Assembly (NCBI GenBank): GCA_030812955.1
Contig: JAUSTR010000019.1
Location: 1-38,195, forward strand
Direction of reading: 5' to 3'
DNA: 38,195 nt
Source: Bacillus alveayuensis
GTDB lineage: Bacteria; Bacillota; Bacilli; Bacillales; Aeribacillaceae
Of this stretch, positions 9,763 through 15,907 are shown piece after piece. Within the stretch, counting starts at the first letter, position 1; every line of letters begins with the position of its first letter. Position numbers and translations under genes: made by a program. A model generated the notes under the pieces. That model saw only the letters and a list, made by a program, of their open reading frames with translations, made no database searches and was not told the DNA's origin.

Positions 9763-9813
9763 TTGTTTCATTAAATTGTTCCAATTTGAAACAACTGAAA
9801 CACTATTGAAACA
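9763..9813. promoter_or_regulatory. Upstream activating sites, repeated TGAAACA
   Basis: TTGTTTCA (9763-9770) and TGAAACAA (9787-9794) form a perfect inverted repeat with 16 bases between, and two further TGAAACA copies follow at 9796-9802 and 9807-9813. They lie 40-100 bases upstream of the -24/-12 promoter, where AcoR-like activators bind. Seen directly; binding by the adjacent activator is inferred. Confidence 0.7.
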
Positions 9814-9854
9814 GGTTATTAATCAAAAAATCAGATAAATCAAACTATTATAAA

Positions 9855-9871
9855 TTGGCACCAATTTTGCA
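9855..9871 (+). promoter_or_regulatory. Sigma-54 (-24/-12) promoter
   Basis: TTGGCAC-CAATT-TTGCA matches the sigma-54 consensus TGGCAC-N5-TTGC exactly, with correct GG-to-GC spacing. The predicted start is near 9882, giving a leader of about 228 bases before the aldehyde dehydrogenase gene. The divergent sigma-54 activator supports it. Confidence 0.85.
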
Positions 9872-9947
9872 TTTATATTAAACAAACATAAAAACAAAAA
9901 ATTTTTAGTGTAACGCTTATCTAAGTGCGTAACTTTTAATGGAGGTG

Positions 9948-10076
9948 ATGAGAAAAAAGAGCAGTTTCCTATCTATATTGACAGCCACAAAAATCGTACA
10001 AGCCGTGAATTTATTCAATTGTACTCGGGGTGCCATGTTTTATACCCCTTTTGCATCTGTCACAATTCACTACTAA
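9948..10076 (+). CDS. Possible 42-codon leader ORF in the aldehyde dehydrogenase mRNA
   Basis: An ATG at 9948 opens 42 codons ending TAA (begins MRKKSSFLSILTATKIV). GGAGGTGAT, a perfect complement to the 16S 3' end, lies at 9941-9949 but overlaps the ATG, so the spacing is too short for good initiation. It may be a leader peptide, a degraded gene start or chance. Confidence 0.2.
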   Translation: MRKKSSFLSILTATKIVQAVNLFNCTRGAMFYTPFASVTIHY

Positions 10077-10109
10077 ACAACAAATTAAAAATTTGAAGGA
10101 GGTTTTTTC

Positions 10110-11642
10110 ATGAGTGTAACTATGAAAAAATATCAAGAGCCAAATACAGAAGGGAGTCTATTAAACTATCGGGAAAAATACGACAATTTCATCGGCGGCG
10201 AATGGGTTCCCCCGGTCCGCGGTCAGTACTTTGAAAATATCTCTCCCGTCAATGGTAAACCTTTTATGAAAGTAGCTCGCTCCACCGAAGAAGATATAAA
10301 CCTAGCCCTTGATAAAGCCCATCAAGCAAAGGAAACGTGGGGAAATTTATCGGCACAAGAAAGAAGTAATATTCTTTTAAAAATCGCCGATCGCTTAGAA
10401 GAAAACTTAGAAAAGTTTGCTTTATCGGAAACGTGGGATAACGGAAAAGCAATTCGCGAAACACTAAATGCCGACCTGCCCCTTGCCATTGACCATTTCC
10501 GTTATTTTGCTGGAGTGATTCGCGGCGAAGAAGGCAGTGTCTCCGAAATCGATGCCAAAACCCTTGCTATGCATATTAAAGAGCCTATCGGCGTTGTCGG
10601 ACAAATTATCCCTTGGAACTTTCCTCTACTTATGGCCGCTTGGAAATTAGCACCGGCTTTAGCTGCTGGCAATTGTGTCGTCTTAAAACCAGCAGAACAA
10701 ACACCAGCGACAATCCTTTTATTTGCCGAATTAGTCGCAGACCTTTTGCCACCGGGTGTATTAAACATCGTTAACGGATTCGGTCCTGAGGCAGGACAAC
10801 CTCTGGCCACTTCCCCAAAGGTTGGAAAAATCGCCTTTACCGGTGAGACGACTACAGGACGGTTAATCATGCAGTTTGCTTCGGAAAACATCGTGCCTGT
10901 GACATTAGAGCTTGGCGGAAAATCACCGAATATTTTCACCGAAAGCGTCATGAAAGCAGACGATGAATTTTTCGACAAAGCGTTGGAAGGATTTACGTTA
11001 TTTGCCCTCAATCAAGGGGAAGTGTGTACTTGTCCTTCCCGAGCGTTAATCCAAGAATCCATTTACGATGCGTTTATGGAACGGGCCCTTGAACGGGTGA
11101 AAAAAATCAAGCTCGGCGATCCCCTTGATCCTGAAACGATGATGGGAGCTCAAGCCTCTAACGATCAGCTTAAAAAGATTCTCAGCTATATTGATATTGG
11201 AAAACAAGAAGGTGCGCAACTGTTGACCGGGGGGAAAGCGTATACAAACCCGCAATACCCGGATGGTTTTTATATCGAGCCCACAGTTTTTGCTGGAAAT
11301 AACCGCATGAGAATCTTCCAAGAGGAAATCTTCGGTCCTGTCGTTTCCGTGACCACCTTTAAAGATGAAAACGATTTAATCGAAATTGCCAACGACACCC
11401 TTTACGGCCTTGGCTCTGGGCTTTGGACGAGAGACGCCCATCAAGCGTATCAAATCGCACGCAAAATTGAAGCAGGACGGGTGTGGGTGAACTGCTACCA
11501 CCTGTATCCAGCCCACGCCGCATTCGGCGGATATAAGCAATCAGGAATTGGACGGGAAAACCATAAAATGATGCTCGACTATTACAGACAAACGAAAAAT
11601 ATTTTGATTTCCTATGATAAAAAAGCGATGGGCTTTTTCTAA
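10110..11642 (+). CDS. NAD-dependent aldehyde dehydrogenase (AcoD/ExaC-like)
   Basis: 510 residues, close to the 506 usual for the AcoD/acetaldehyde dehydrogenase branch, which oxidises short aldehydes to acids with NAD+. Landmarks: [15 protein letters not shown] near the N-terminus, [22 protein letters not shown] (split around 165-185), [17 protein letters not shown], general base Glu in [11 protein letters not shown] (about 267) and nucleophile Cys in GEVCTCPSR (about 306), and a C-terminal [25 protein letters not shown] sits well before the ATG. It is transcribed from the sigma-54 promoter, so expression should depend on the activator at 7787-9694. The DUF779 gene follows after a 303-base gap, a pairing commonly seen with this dehydrogenase branch. 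Confidence 0.92.
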   Translation: MSVTMKKYQEPNTEGSLLNYREKYDNFIGGEWVPPVRGQYFENISPVNGKPFMKVARSTEEDINLALDKAHQAKETWGNLSAQERSNILLKIADRLEENLEKFALSETWDNGKAIRETLNADLPLAIDHFRYFAGVIRGEEGSVSEIDAKTLAMHIKEPIGVVGQIIPWNFPLLMAAWKLAPALAAGNCVVLKPAEQTPATILLFAELVADLLPPGVLNIVNGFGPEAGQPLATSPKVGKIAFTGETTTGRLIMQFASENIVPVTLELGGKSPNIFTESVMKADDEFFDKALEGFTLFALNQGEVCTCPSRALIQESIYDAFMERALERVKKIKLGDPLDPETMMGAQASNDQLKKILSYIDIGKQEGAQLLTGGKAYTNPQYPDGFYIEPTVFAGNNRMRIFQEEIFGPVVSVTTFKDENDLIEIANDTLYGLGSGLWTRDAHQAYQIARKIEAGRVWVNCYHLYPAHAAFGGYKQSGIGRENHKMMLDYYRQTKNILISYDKKAMGFF

Positions 11643-11698
11643 ACGTTCCAATCACCAGGTAGTGTCAAAAGAAATATGAAAACTCTTCGAATATTGAA

Positions 11699-11805
11699 GG
11701 CTTGACATTGAGCCTCCACGAGCATGATTCTTTACGCAAAGACGCAGCCAATCCTTGTTGCGTAAGGCTTTATAGCCTATCATGCTCGTCACTCAATGTA
11801 AAGCC
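11699..11805. repeat. 107-bp imperfect palindrome between aldehyde dehydrogenase and DUF779 genes
   Basis: Three nested arm pairs: GGCTTGACATTGAG (11699-11712) with CTCAATGTAAAGCC (11792-11805), one mismatch; CGAGCATGAT (11719-11728) with ATCATGCTCG (11779-11788), perfect; and a TTACGCAA/TTGCGTAA pair (about 11732-11739 and 11758-11765). The loop is about 18 bases. It could be a miniature inverted-repeat element, a relic of an insertion sequence or an RNA structure modulating downstream expression. No flanking duplication was recognised. Confidence 0.7.
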
Positions 11806-11945
11806 TCGGTGGGAAAATGCAGTCAGAATTCCTCTTCTGAGGGGGGGAGAACGCTTTTTACCCACATGTCCATTAATACCAAGAGTTTTACAGGTTTTTA
11901 TTAAAAAACTTTTGACAATACGAATCACCATTAGGAGGTGAGAAA

Positions 11946-12308
11946 ATGAAAAAAGTCGAGCGGGTATTGGTCACAGAAAAAGCGGTGGATCTAATTCGTA
12001 AGCTTAAAGAACAACACGGAGATCTGATGTTTCATCAGAGCGGGGGATGCTGTGACGGTTCATCCCCCATGTGCTATCGACAAGGACAGTTTCGCGTCGG
12101 AAAAAATGATGTTTTGTTAGGAACGATAGAACAGTGTCCCTTTTACATGTCAAAAGCGCAATATGAGTACTGGAAACACACGCAAATTATCGTTGATGTC
12201 ACAGAAGGACGCGGTGCTTCATTTTCTTTAGAAATCCCTCTTGGCGTTCGTTTTATCATCCGTTCCCGTGCTTTTACTGATGAGGAGTTAAACAGATTGA
12301 ACAATTAA
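11946..12308 (+). CDS. DUF779 family protein
   Basis: 120 residues, full family length. Visible features are QSGGCCDGSSPMCYRQG (about 32-48), with three cysteines able to bind metal or form a redox site, GTIEQCPFYMSKAQYEYWKHTQ (split about 60-81) and DVTEGRGASFSLEIPLGVRF (about 86-105). AGGAGGTGAG lies at an ideal distance from the ATG. The family is widely found next to aldehyde dehydrogenase genes of the AcoD type; its biochemical role is not established to my knowledge, and an accessory or protective role in aldehyde oxidation is inference. A strong terminator follows directly, so it ends the sigma-54 operon or has its own promoter in the palindrome-containing gap. Confidence 0.85.
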   Translation: MKKVERVLVTEKAVDLIRKLKEQHGDLMFHQSGGCCDGSSPMCYRQGQFRVGKNDVLLGTIEQCPFYMSKAQYEYWKHTQIIVDVTEGRGASFSLEIPLGVRFIIRSRAFTDEELNRLNN

Positions 12309-12310
12309 AA

Positions 12311-12350
12311 ACTCGGGGTTTCTCCTTGGGATACCCCGAGTTCATTTTTT
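12311..12350 (+). terminator. Rho-independent terminator after DUF779 gene
   Basis: ACTCGGGGT (12311-12319) pairs perfectly with ACCCCGAGT (12333-12341), followed by a run of six T at 12345-12350, three bases after the stop codon. Confidence 0.9.
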
Positions 12351-12546
12351 AAATGTGTAAGCCATCTCTTTTGATACAGTGAACATGTTAACGGACAAAC
12401 TCCTACTATTTCCGCATAGTCCGATGGCATGCATTTTAGTACCGATTGCTTTTATCAAACTTCCAATCAATTGCAACTGCTACAAATAATTATTCATTCG
12501 GTTTCAATTCCACATAGGTAAGAAACCTCCAAACTTACATACTCGT
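12351..12546. other. Degenerate sequence downstream of the orphan riboswitch ORF
   Basis: About 200 bases with no open frame of useful length on either strand. It is where the body of the riboswitch-controlled minus-strand gene should be. Short open segments occur in all three minus frames, but none carries a motif I can assign. Confidence 0.4.
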
Positions 12547-12621
12547 TCACTTGTGATCGGTCGTAATGTCACAGCTTGATTTTCCTCCAGGTACGATCGT
12601 TTTGCTGAAAATTTTAGTCAT
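12547..12621 (-). pseudogene. Truncated 24-codon ORF downstream of the guanidine riboswitch
   Basis: ATG at 12619-12621 preceded by GGGGGG (12630-12635) at a normal distance opens a frame that begins MTKIFSKTIVPGGKSS and stops after 24 codons. Position and ribosome site are what is expected for the gene controlled by the riboswitch. The start loosely recalls the N-termini of urea-carboxylase-associated (DUF1989) proteins, which often sit in guanidine operons, but the piece is too short to assign. No continuation was found in the other frames. Confidence 0.5.
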
Positions 12622-12661
12622 CCAAAATACCCCCCTTGAGACTTTTCTTAATGATCGTTGT

Positions 12662-12810
12662 AAAAAAATAAAAGCTTGGGGAAATCTCCCAGGCTTTTAT
12701 CCTTCCGTGTATATAGAAGTTGCAATCAAACGCAGCTTCTATACGCTCTCTCTCGGACCAGACTTACCGGCAGTGATACAGCCTGCCAGCAACGGAACCC
12801 TAGACAGCTT
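12662..12810 (-). ncRNA. Guanidine-I (ykkC-type) riboswitch with terminator
   Basis: On the minus strand the conserved ykkC blocks occur in order: CTAGGGTTCCG (12803-12793), a GGCAG/CTGCC stem, CTGGTCCGAGAG (12761-12750), a stem TATAGAAG/CTTCTATA, then ACACGG and GGATAAAAGCCTGGGAGA (ending about 12684). The usual GGG/CCC pair in the last block is AGG/CCT here, a compensated change. The last block also forms the 5' arm of a terminator (ATAAAAGCCTGGG with CCCAAGCTTTTAT, then seven T at 12662-12668), the normal ON-switch design in which guanidine binding frees transcription. Family knowledge: guanidine-I switches control guanidine export or degradation genes. Here none follows. Confidence 0.92.
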
Positions 12811-13257
12811 TTCTTTCCCACTTATTTTCGGGAAACAATATTCATTTGTTCGGTTTCCAGATAAACAATGGATAATTACTCCATTTTCTTTTTAGGTAAA
12901 TAAGGAATGAGAATGACAGATCACTTTGATTTTTTAGGGGGAGATTGTTTATTTACTTTGAATTATAATATATGTAATTATATATTCAATGAATATGTTA
13001 TATTTTTTAACATTATTTTTTAATTAATTATTACCTGTATACAAGAAATATTATTACTTGTATGAGTAAAATTTTTGTGGGCAAAATTTAACCCCATCAT
13101 TTGGTGAGCGATGGACTGATCACTCACCAAATGATGGGGCCACCAAACGAAAGAGCGGTAGCTTAAGTACCCAAACATAATGAAATCGCTTTCTTTTCTG
13201 GGGAGAGGAAAAAATTCCTACAAATACTTGACACTCAATCTAGTTTTACGCAAAGTT
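12811..13257. other. AT-rich gap between riboswitch and MNT-HEPN promoter
   Basis: No gene seen. The riboswitch promoter should lie on the minus strand near 12830-12900, but no convincing -35/-10 pair was found. The middle (about 12950-13040) is extremely AT-rich. A perfect inverted repeat at 13092-13139 is listed separately. Confidence 0.4.
13092..13139. repeat. Perfect 17-bp inverted repeat
   Basis: CCCCATCATTTGGTGAG (13092-13108) and its exact complement CTCACCAAATGATGGGG (13123-13139) around a 14-base loop. There is no T-run after it on the plus strand and only a weak T-rich stretch on the minus strand, so it is not a typical terminator. Confidence 0.8.
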
Positions 13258-13285
13258 TGAGGCAGGAAATAAAAAGTAATATAAT
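13257..13285 (+). promoter_or_regulatory. Sigma-A promoter of the MNT-HEPN operon
   Basis: TTGAGG (13257-13262), 17-base spacer, TATAAT (13280-13285); start predicted about 13292, shortly upstream of the mntA ribosome site. Confidence 0.55.
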
Positions 13286-13330
13286 GAAAGAAAATGGTCC
13301 GGATTGGGGTGAAGAAAAGGAGGGACGGTA

Positions 13331-13738
13331 TTGACTGAACAGATCGAGCCAATCATTATTGAAGTGTTGACCGAAACGGTGTCCCCATATTTGATTTATT
13401 TGTTTGGATCAACGGTTGCAGGACATGTTCATCAAGACAGCGACATTGATATCGCTTTTCTCAGCGACCAAAAACAGTTGGATCATTATGAACGATTTAT
13501 GGTTGCGCAAAAAGTGGCATCCAGACTGCACCGGGACGTCGATCTTGTGGACCTCAAACAAGCAAGCACTGTGTTTCAGGCGCAAGTGGTCAGTAACGGC
13601 AAAGTCATCTATTGTACAAATGAACAGAAAAAAGCAGAATATGAATGGAGAGCCTTGAAGATGTATGCAAAATTGAATGAAGAACGCACGGAAATCTTGC
13701 GAAACATTAATGAAAGCGGGTCGATTTATGAAAAATGA
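13331..13738 (+). CDS. mntA: MntA-type minimal nucleotidyltransferase antitoxin
   Basis: 135 residues with the nucleotidyltransferase signature: Gly26-Ser27, ten residues, then Asp38-x-Asp40 (FGSTVAGH through SDIDIAF), and a third acidic position in RDVDLVDL (about 69-76). MntA proteins of this family neutralise a HEPN toxin by adding AMP to a tyrosine near its active site. The start is TTG at 13331 behind AAGGAGGG; no better ATG exists. The HEPN gene begins inside its 3' end (11-base overlap), so the two are translationally coupled, as is usual for this toxin-antitoxin pair. Family call from motifs and neighbour; symbol by analogy. Confidence 0.88.
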   Translation: MTEQIEPIIIEVLTETVSPYLIYLFGSTVAGHVHQDSDIDIAFLSDQKQLDHYERFMVAQKVASRLHRDVDLVDLKQASTVFQAQVVSNGKVIYCTNEQKKAEYEWRALKMYAKLNEERTEILRNINESGSIYEK

Positions 13739-14138
13739 TGTCATTTTAAATAAAATGAGCGTGATCGAGCGGTGCATAAAGCGCATTCACGAAGAATATG
13801 AAAACAACCCGAAAAATTTAGAAAACTACACGAAGCAAGACTCCATTATCTTAAATCTCCAACGAGCATGTGAAGCAAGCATCGACCTGGCGATGCACAT
13901 GGTCGCACAGAAAAAGTTAGGCCTCCCCCAAAATAGTCGAGACGCTTTTTCTCTTTTAGAACAGCACGGCATCATCACTCCTTTTCTTTCACAAAAAATG
14001 AAAGCGATGGTCGGATTTAGAAATATCGCCGTTCACGACTACCAGGAGATCAATTTGACAATTTTGCAAAAAATACTTGATCACCATCTAATCGACTTTA
14101 CCGAGTTCACGAAAGCGATTTTTTTTTATGAACAGTGA
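13728..14138 (+). CDS. hepT: HEPN-domain toxin (HepT, DUF86 family)
   Basis: 136 residues from ATG 13728 (earlier starts in the frame lie deep within mntA). All-helical HEPN fold expected. The RNase motif R-x4-H-x-Y is present as Arg98-NIAV-His103-Asp-Tyr105 in MVGFRNIAVHDYQ, the tyrosine being the expected AMPylation target of MntA. NSRDAFSLLEQHGII (about 69-83) is typical of the family. Role: ribonuclease toxin cleaving mRNA or tRNA when not modified, acting as a stability or anti-phage module. It overlaps mntA by 11 bases. No terminator follows closely; the structured repeat at 14208 comes next. Confidence 0.88.
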   Translation: MKNDVILNKMSVIERCIKRIHEEYENNPKNLENYTKQDSIILNLQRACEASIDLAMHMVAQKKLGLPQNSRDAFSLLEQHGIITPFLSQKMKAMVGFRNIAVHDYQEINLTILQKILDHHLIDFTEFTKAIFFYEQ

Positions 14139-14207
14139 AGCAGGCGGTGCAGTTGGGCACCGTCCGAGCATGTTATTTAAGCAAAGACATTTGAATTACT
14201 ATAATAA

Positions 14208-14374
14208 GGCGTGTTGATTAACCAATAATAACCTGTTGAGATGGCTCTATTTCTAGCTTTTCTGCCAGAGTCGGCAAGCATGTCGCTTGCCTGGACAGTC
14301 GAAAAGCTATGGTTGTAAAGCAACAATCTTTTAGAAAAGAGCCTTTCGTAAAACAAAGAGAATAAACAGTTATT
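14208..14374. repeat. Structured repeat, copy 1 (shares a 60-bp module with 20874-20933)
   Basis: Positions 14208-14267 match 20874-20933 at 58 of 60 bases. In this copy the module continues into nested inverted repeats: AATAACCTGTT (14227) with AACAGTTATT (14365), GGCTC (14243) with GAGCC (14339), TAGCTTTTC (14254) with GAAAAGCTA (14301), GGCAAGC (14273) with GCTTGCC (14285), and a small GTTG/CAAC hairpin at 14312-14324. There is no ORF inside. Best read as a non-autonomous mobile element or a dispersed structured RNA family. Confidence 0.7.
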
Positions 14375-14421
14375 CTACATTAGAATTAAACCATATTTTA
14401 GTACCAGGTTCTAATTTTAAA

Positions 14422-14450
14422 TTGACAGTGCAATCTTTTGTCTGTTACGA
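14422..14450 (+). promoter_or_regulatory. Possible promoter of the desaturase gene
   Basis: TTGACA (14422-14427), 17-base spacer, TTACGA (14445-14450). The -10 is poor but the -35 is perfect; the predicted start falls at the foot of the hairpin at 14455. Confidence 0.4.
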
Positions 14451-14454
14451 TGGG

Positions 14455-14528
14455 AAAGAGCAAAATAAAAATAAACGACGTTGTTTTTTGTTCGGAATTT
14501 TTTGGAAAACAAGTCGTTTTTGCTCTTT
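14455..14528 (+). promoter_or_regulatory. Long hairpin in the desaturase leader
   Basis: AAAGAGCAAAA (14455-14465) pairs with TTTTGCTCTTT (14518-14528), and inside it AACGAC plus TTGTTTT (14474-14487) pairs with AAAACAA plus GTCGTT (14506-14518) with one bulged base. The loop is about 18 bases. It lies about 110 bases before the start codon. No T-run follows, so a stabilising or temperature-responsive leader is more likely than a terminator (inference). Confidence 0.6.
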
Positions 14529-14638
14529 AAATGATTTCTCCCATATTTGTACTAGCAACCAATGATAAACTTGATACGAAAAAATTTCATTTATCATCGC
14601 TAATATAGATATTGGGCTTATTTGAGAGGAGTTAGTGA

Positions 14639-15769
14639 ATGAAAGAATTTCAAACGTTCGGATGGTATGCCAAGCAAATTTCTCCACTTTTGCCAAAGGA
14701 AGCATTTAAGCCCGTCCCTTCTCGTCTATTTGGTGGTCTCGCCTATTTACTTGTAACCTTCGCCGGTTTCCTCACAATAGGTTTGTTCGATCTCCACCCT
14801 TTTTGGTATTTCATGATTTCCATCATTTTAGGGACTAGTTTTGCAGGATTAGGTTTTTTAGGGCATGAAATATTGCACGGGACCGTCGTACGAAAATCTT
14901 GGTTAAGAGATTTACTAGGTGGGATTGCATTTTTTCCATTATGCACAGGACCAAAGCTTTGGATAAAATGGCATAACGTCAATCATCATGTACACACCCA
15001 AGATGAAGAGTTAGACCCTGATGCGTGGCCAACTTTAGAAAAGCTTACGAAAAGTCGATTTTTACGCTGGATTTATAAAATTCCGTTTCAAATACGTGCA
15101 TTTTTTGCTTTTTGTGGTCTTTCAGTTACCTTTACGATCCATTCCATTAAAATGCTAATTCATTTTTTAAAAGATTTTCATCCGAAAAACAGAAAGGTTG
15201 TTTTAGGACAATTTATCATGCCATGGGCAACATGGATAACTTTGCTTGTTGTGATCGGATTTGAAAAATGGTTTTTTGCCTTTTTACTCCCGTTACTAAT
15301 CGGGAATTTCATTGTTATGAGCTACATTTCAACGAATCACCGATTGAATCCGCTCGTACCTGTAAATGATCCATTAGCGAACAGCCTTTCGGTAACAGTG
15401 CCAAAGTGGGTAGATGTTTTACATTTTAATTTTTCGTATCATACCGAGCATCATTTATTTCCAAGTATGAGTCCGAAATATTATCCATTAGTAAAAAAAC
15501 ATATTAAAGAAATGTGGCCGGAACGATACCATGAAATGCCTATGGGAAAAGCAATAGTAGCCTTATGGAAAACTCCACGTGTGTATTTTCAACAAAGGAA
15601 ACTAATTGAGCCGAAGCAAGGAAATGTATATGGATCACTTGGCAATGGATTGAATCCAGCACAGATTAAATTTCGAAAAATAGAATTAGAGAAAGGAAAA
15701 AACTTAACTAAAACAGCTAAAGACAAATTAAACATTACAAATGTAACGAATTTAATGAAAGATCAATAG
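14639..15769 (+). CDS. Membrane fatty acid desaturase
   Basis: 376 residues with the three histidine boxes of membrane di-iron desaturases: GHEILHG (about 79-85), WHNVNHHVHT (about 113-122) and YHTEHHLFP (about 267-275). Paired hydrophobic stretches lie at about 28-75 and 155-235. The enzyme inserts a cis double bond into acyl chains of lipids or acyl-CoA, using electrons from ferredoxin or flavodoxin, and adjusts membrane fluidity. The boxes differ from those of B. subtilis Des (HDCCH first box), so this is a separate branch. The ATG follows GAGAGGAG. The Lys-rich C-terminal tail (about 330-376) is not part of the catalytic fold. It appears monocistronic with a structured leader, so regulation at the RNA level is possible. 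Confidence 0.88.
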   Translation: MKEFQTFGWYAKQISPLLPKEAFKPVPSRLFGGLAYLLVTFAGFLTIGLFDLHPFWYFMISIILGTSFAGLGFLGHEILHGTVVRKSWLRDLLGGIAFFPLCTGPKLWIKWHNVNHHVHTQDEELDPDAWPTLEKLTKSRFLRWIYKIPFQIRAFFAFCGLSVTFTIHSIKMLIHFLKDFHPKNRKVVLGQFIMPWATWITLLVVIGFEKWFFAFLLPLLIGNFIVMSYISTNHRLNPLVPVNDPLANSLSVTVPKWVDVLHFNFSYHTEHHLFPSMSPKYYPLVKKHIKEMWPERYHEMPMGKAIVALWKTPRVYFQQRKLIEPKQGNVYGSLGNGLNPAQIKFRKIELEKGKNLTKTAKDKLNITNVTNLMKDQ

Positions 15770-15842
15770 TTAAAAATAGAGCTAATTTTTATAATATCAT
15801 ATGTTTTCTCCCAATTTCTTTCATTTTCTTCATTTTCCTCTA

Positions 15843-15900
15843 AAAATAAAAAATGTCGTCGATCCTCAGGGGTTTTGACGCTACCTGAAGGTCGACGACA
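15843..15900 (-). terminator. Terminator of the ABC-F gene
   Basis: TGTCGTCGA (15854-15862) pairs with TCGACGACA (15892-15900), with an inner TCAGG/CCTGA pair. On the minus strand it is followed by TTTTTTATTTTTA. It lies between convergent genes and may also stop the desaturase transcript weakly. Confidence 0.8.
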
Positions 15901-15907
15901 ATAAATT

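Noticed and set aside
10502-11011. 169-codon minus-strand frame
   Set aside because: Antisense shadow within the aldehyde dehydrogenase gene; no ribosome site or family signal.
12566-12895. Plus-strand frames across the guanidine riboswitch
   Set aside because: The conserved sequence is the RNA aptamer on the opposite strand; no protein motif or good start site.
14208-14374. Reading the structured repeat as a CRISPR array or tRNA
   Set aside because: There are no regular spacers and no cloverleaf with conserved TTCRA arm; only nested inverted repeats.
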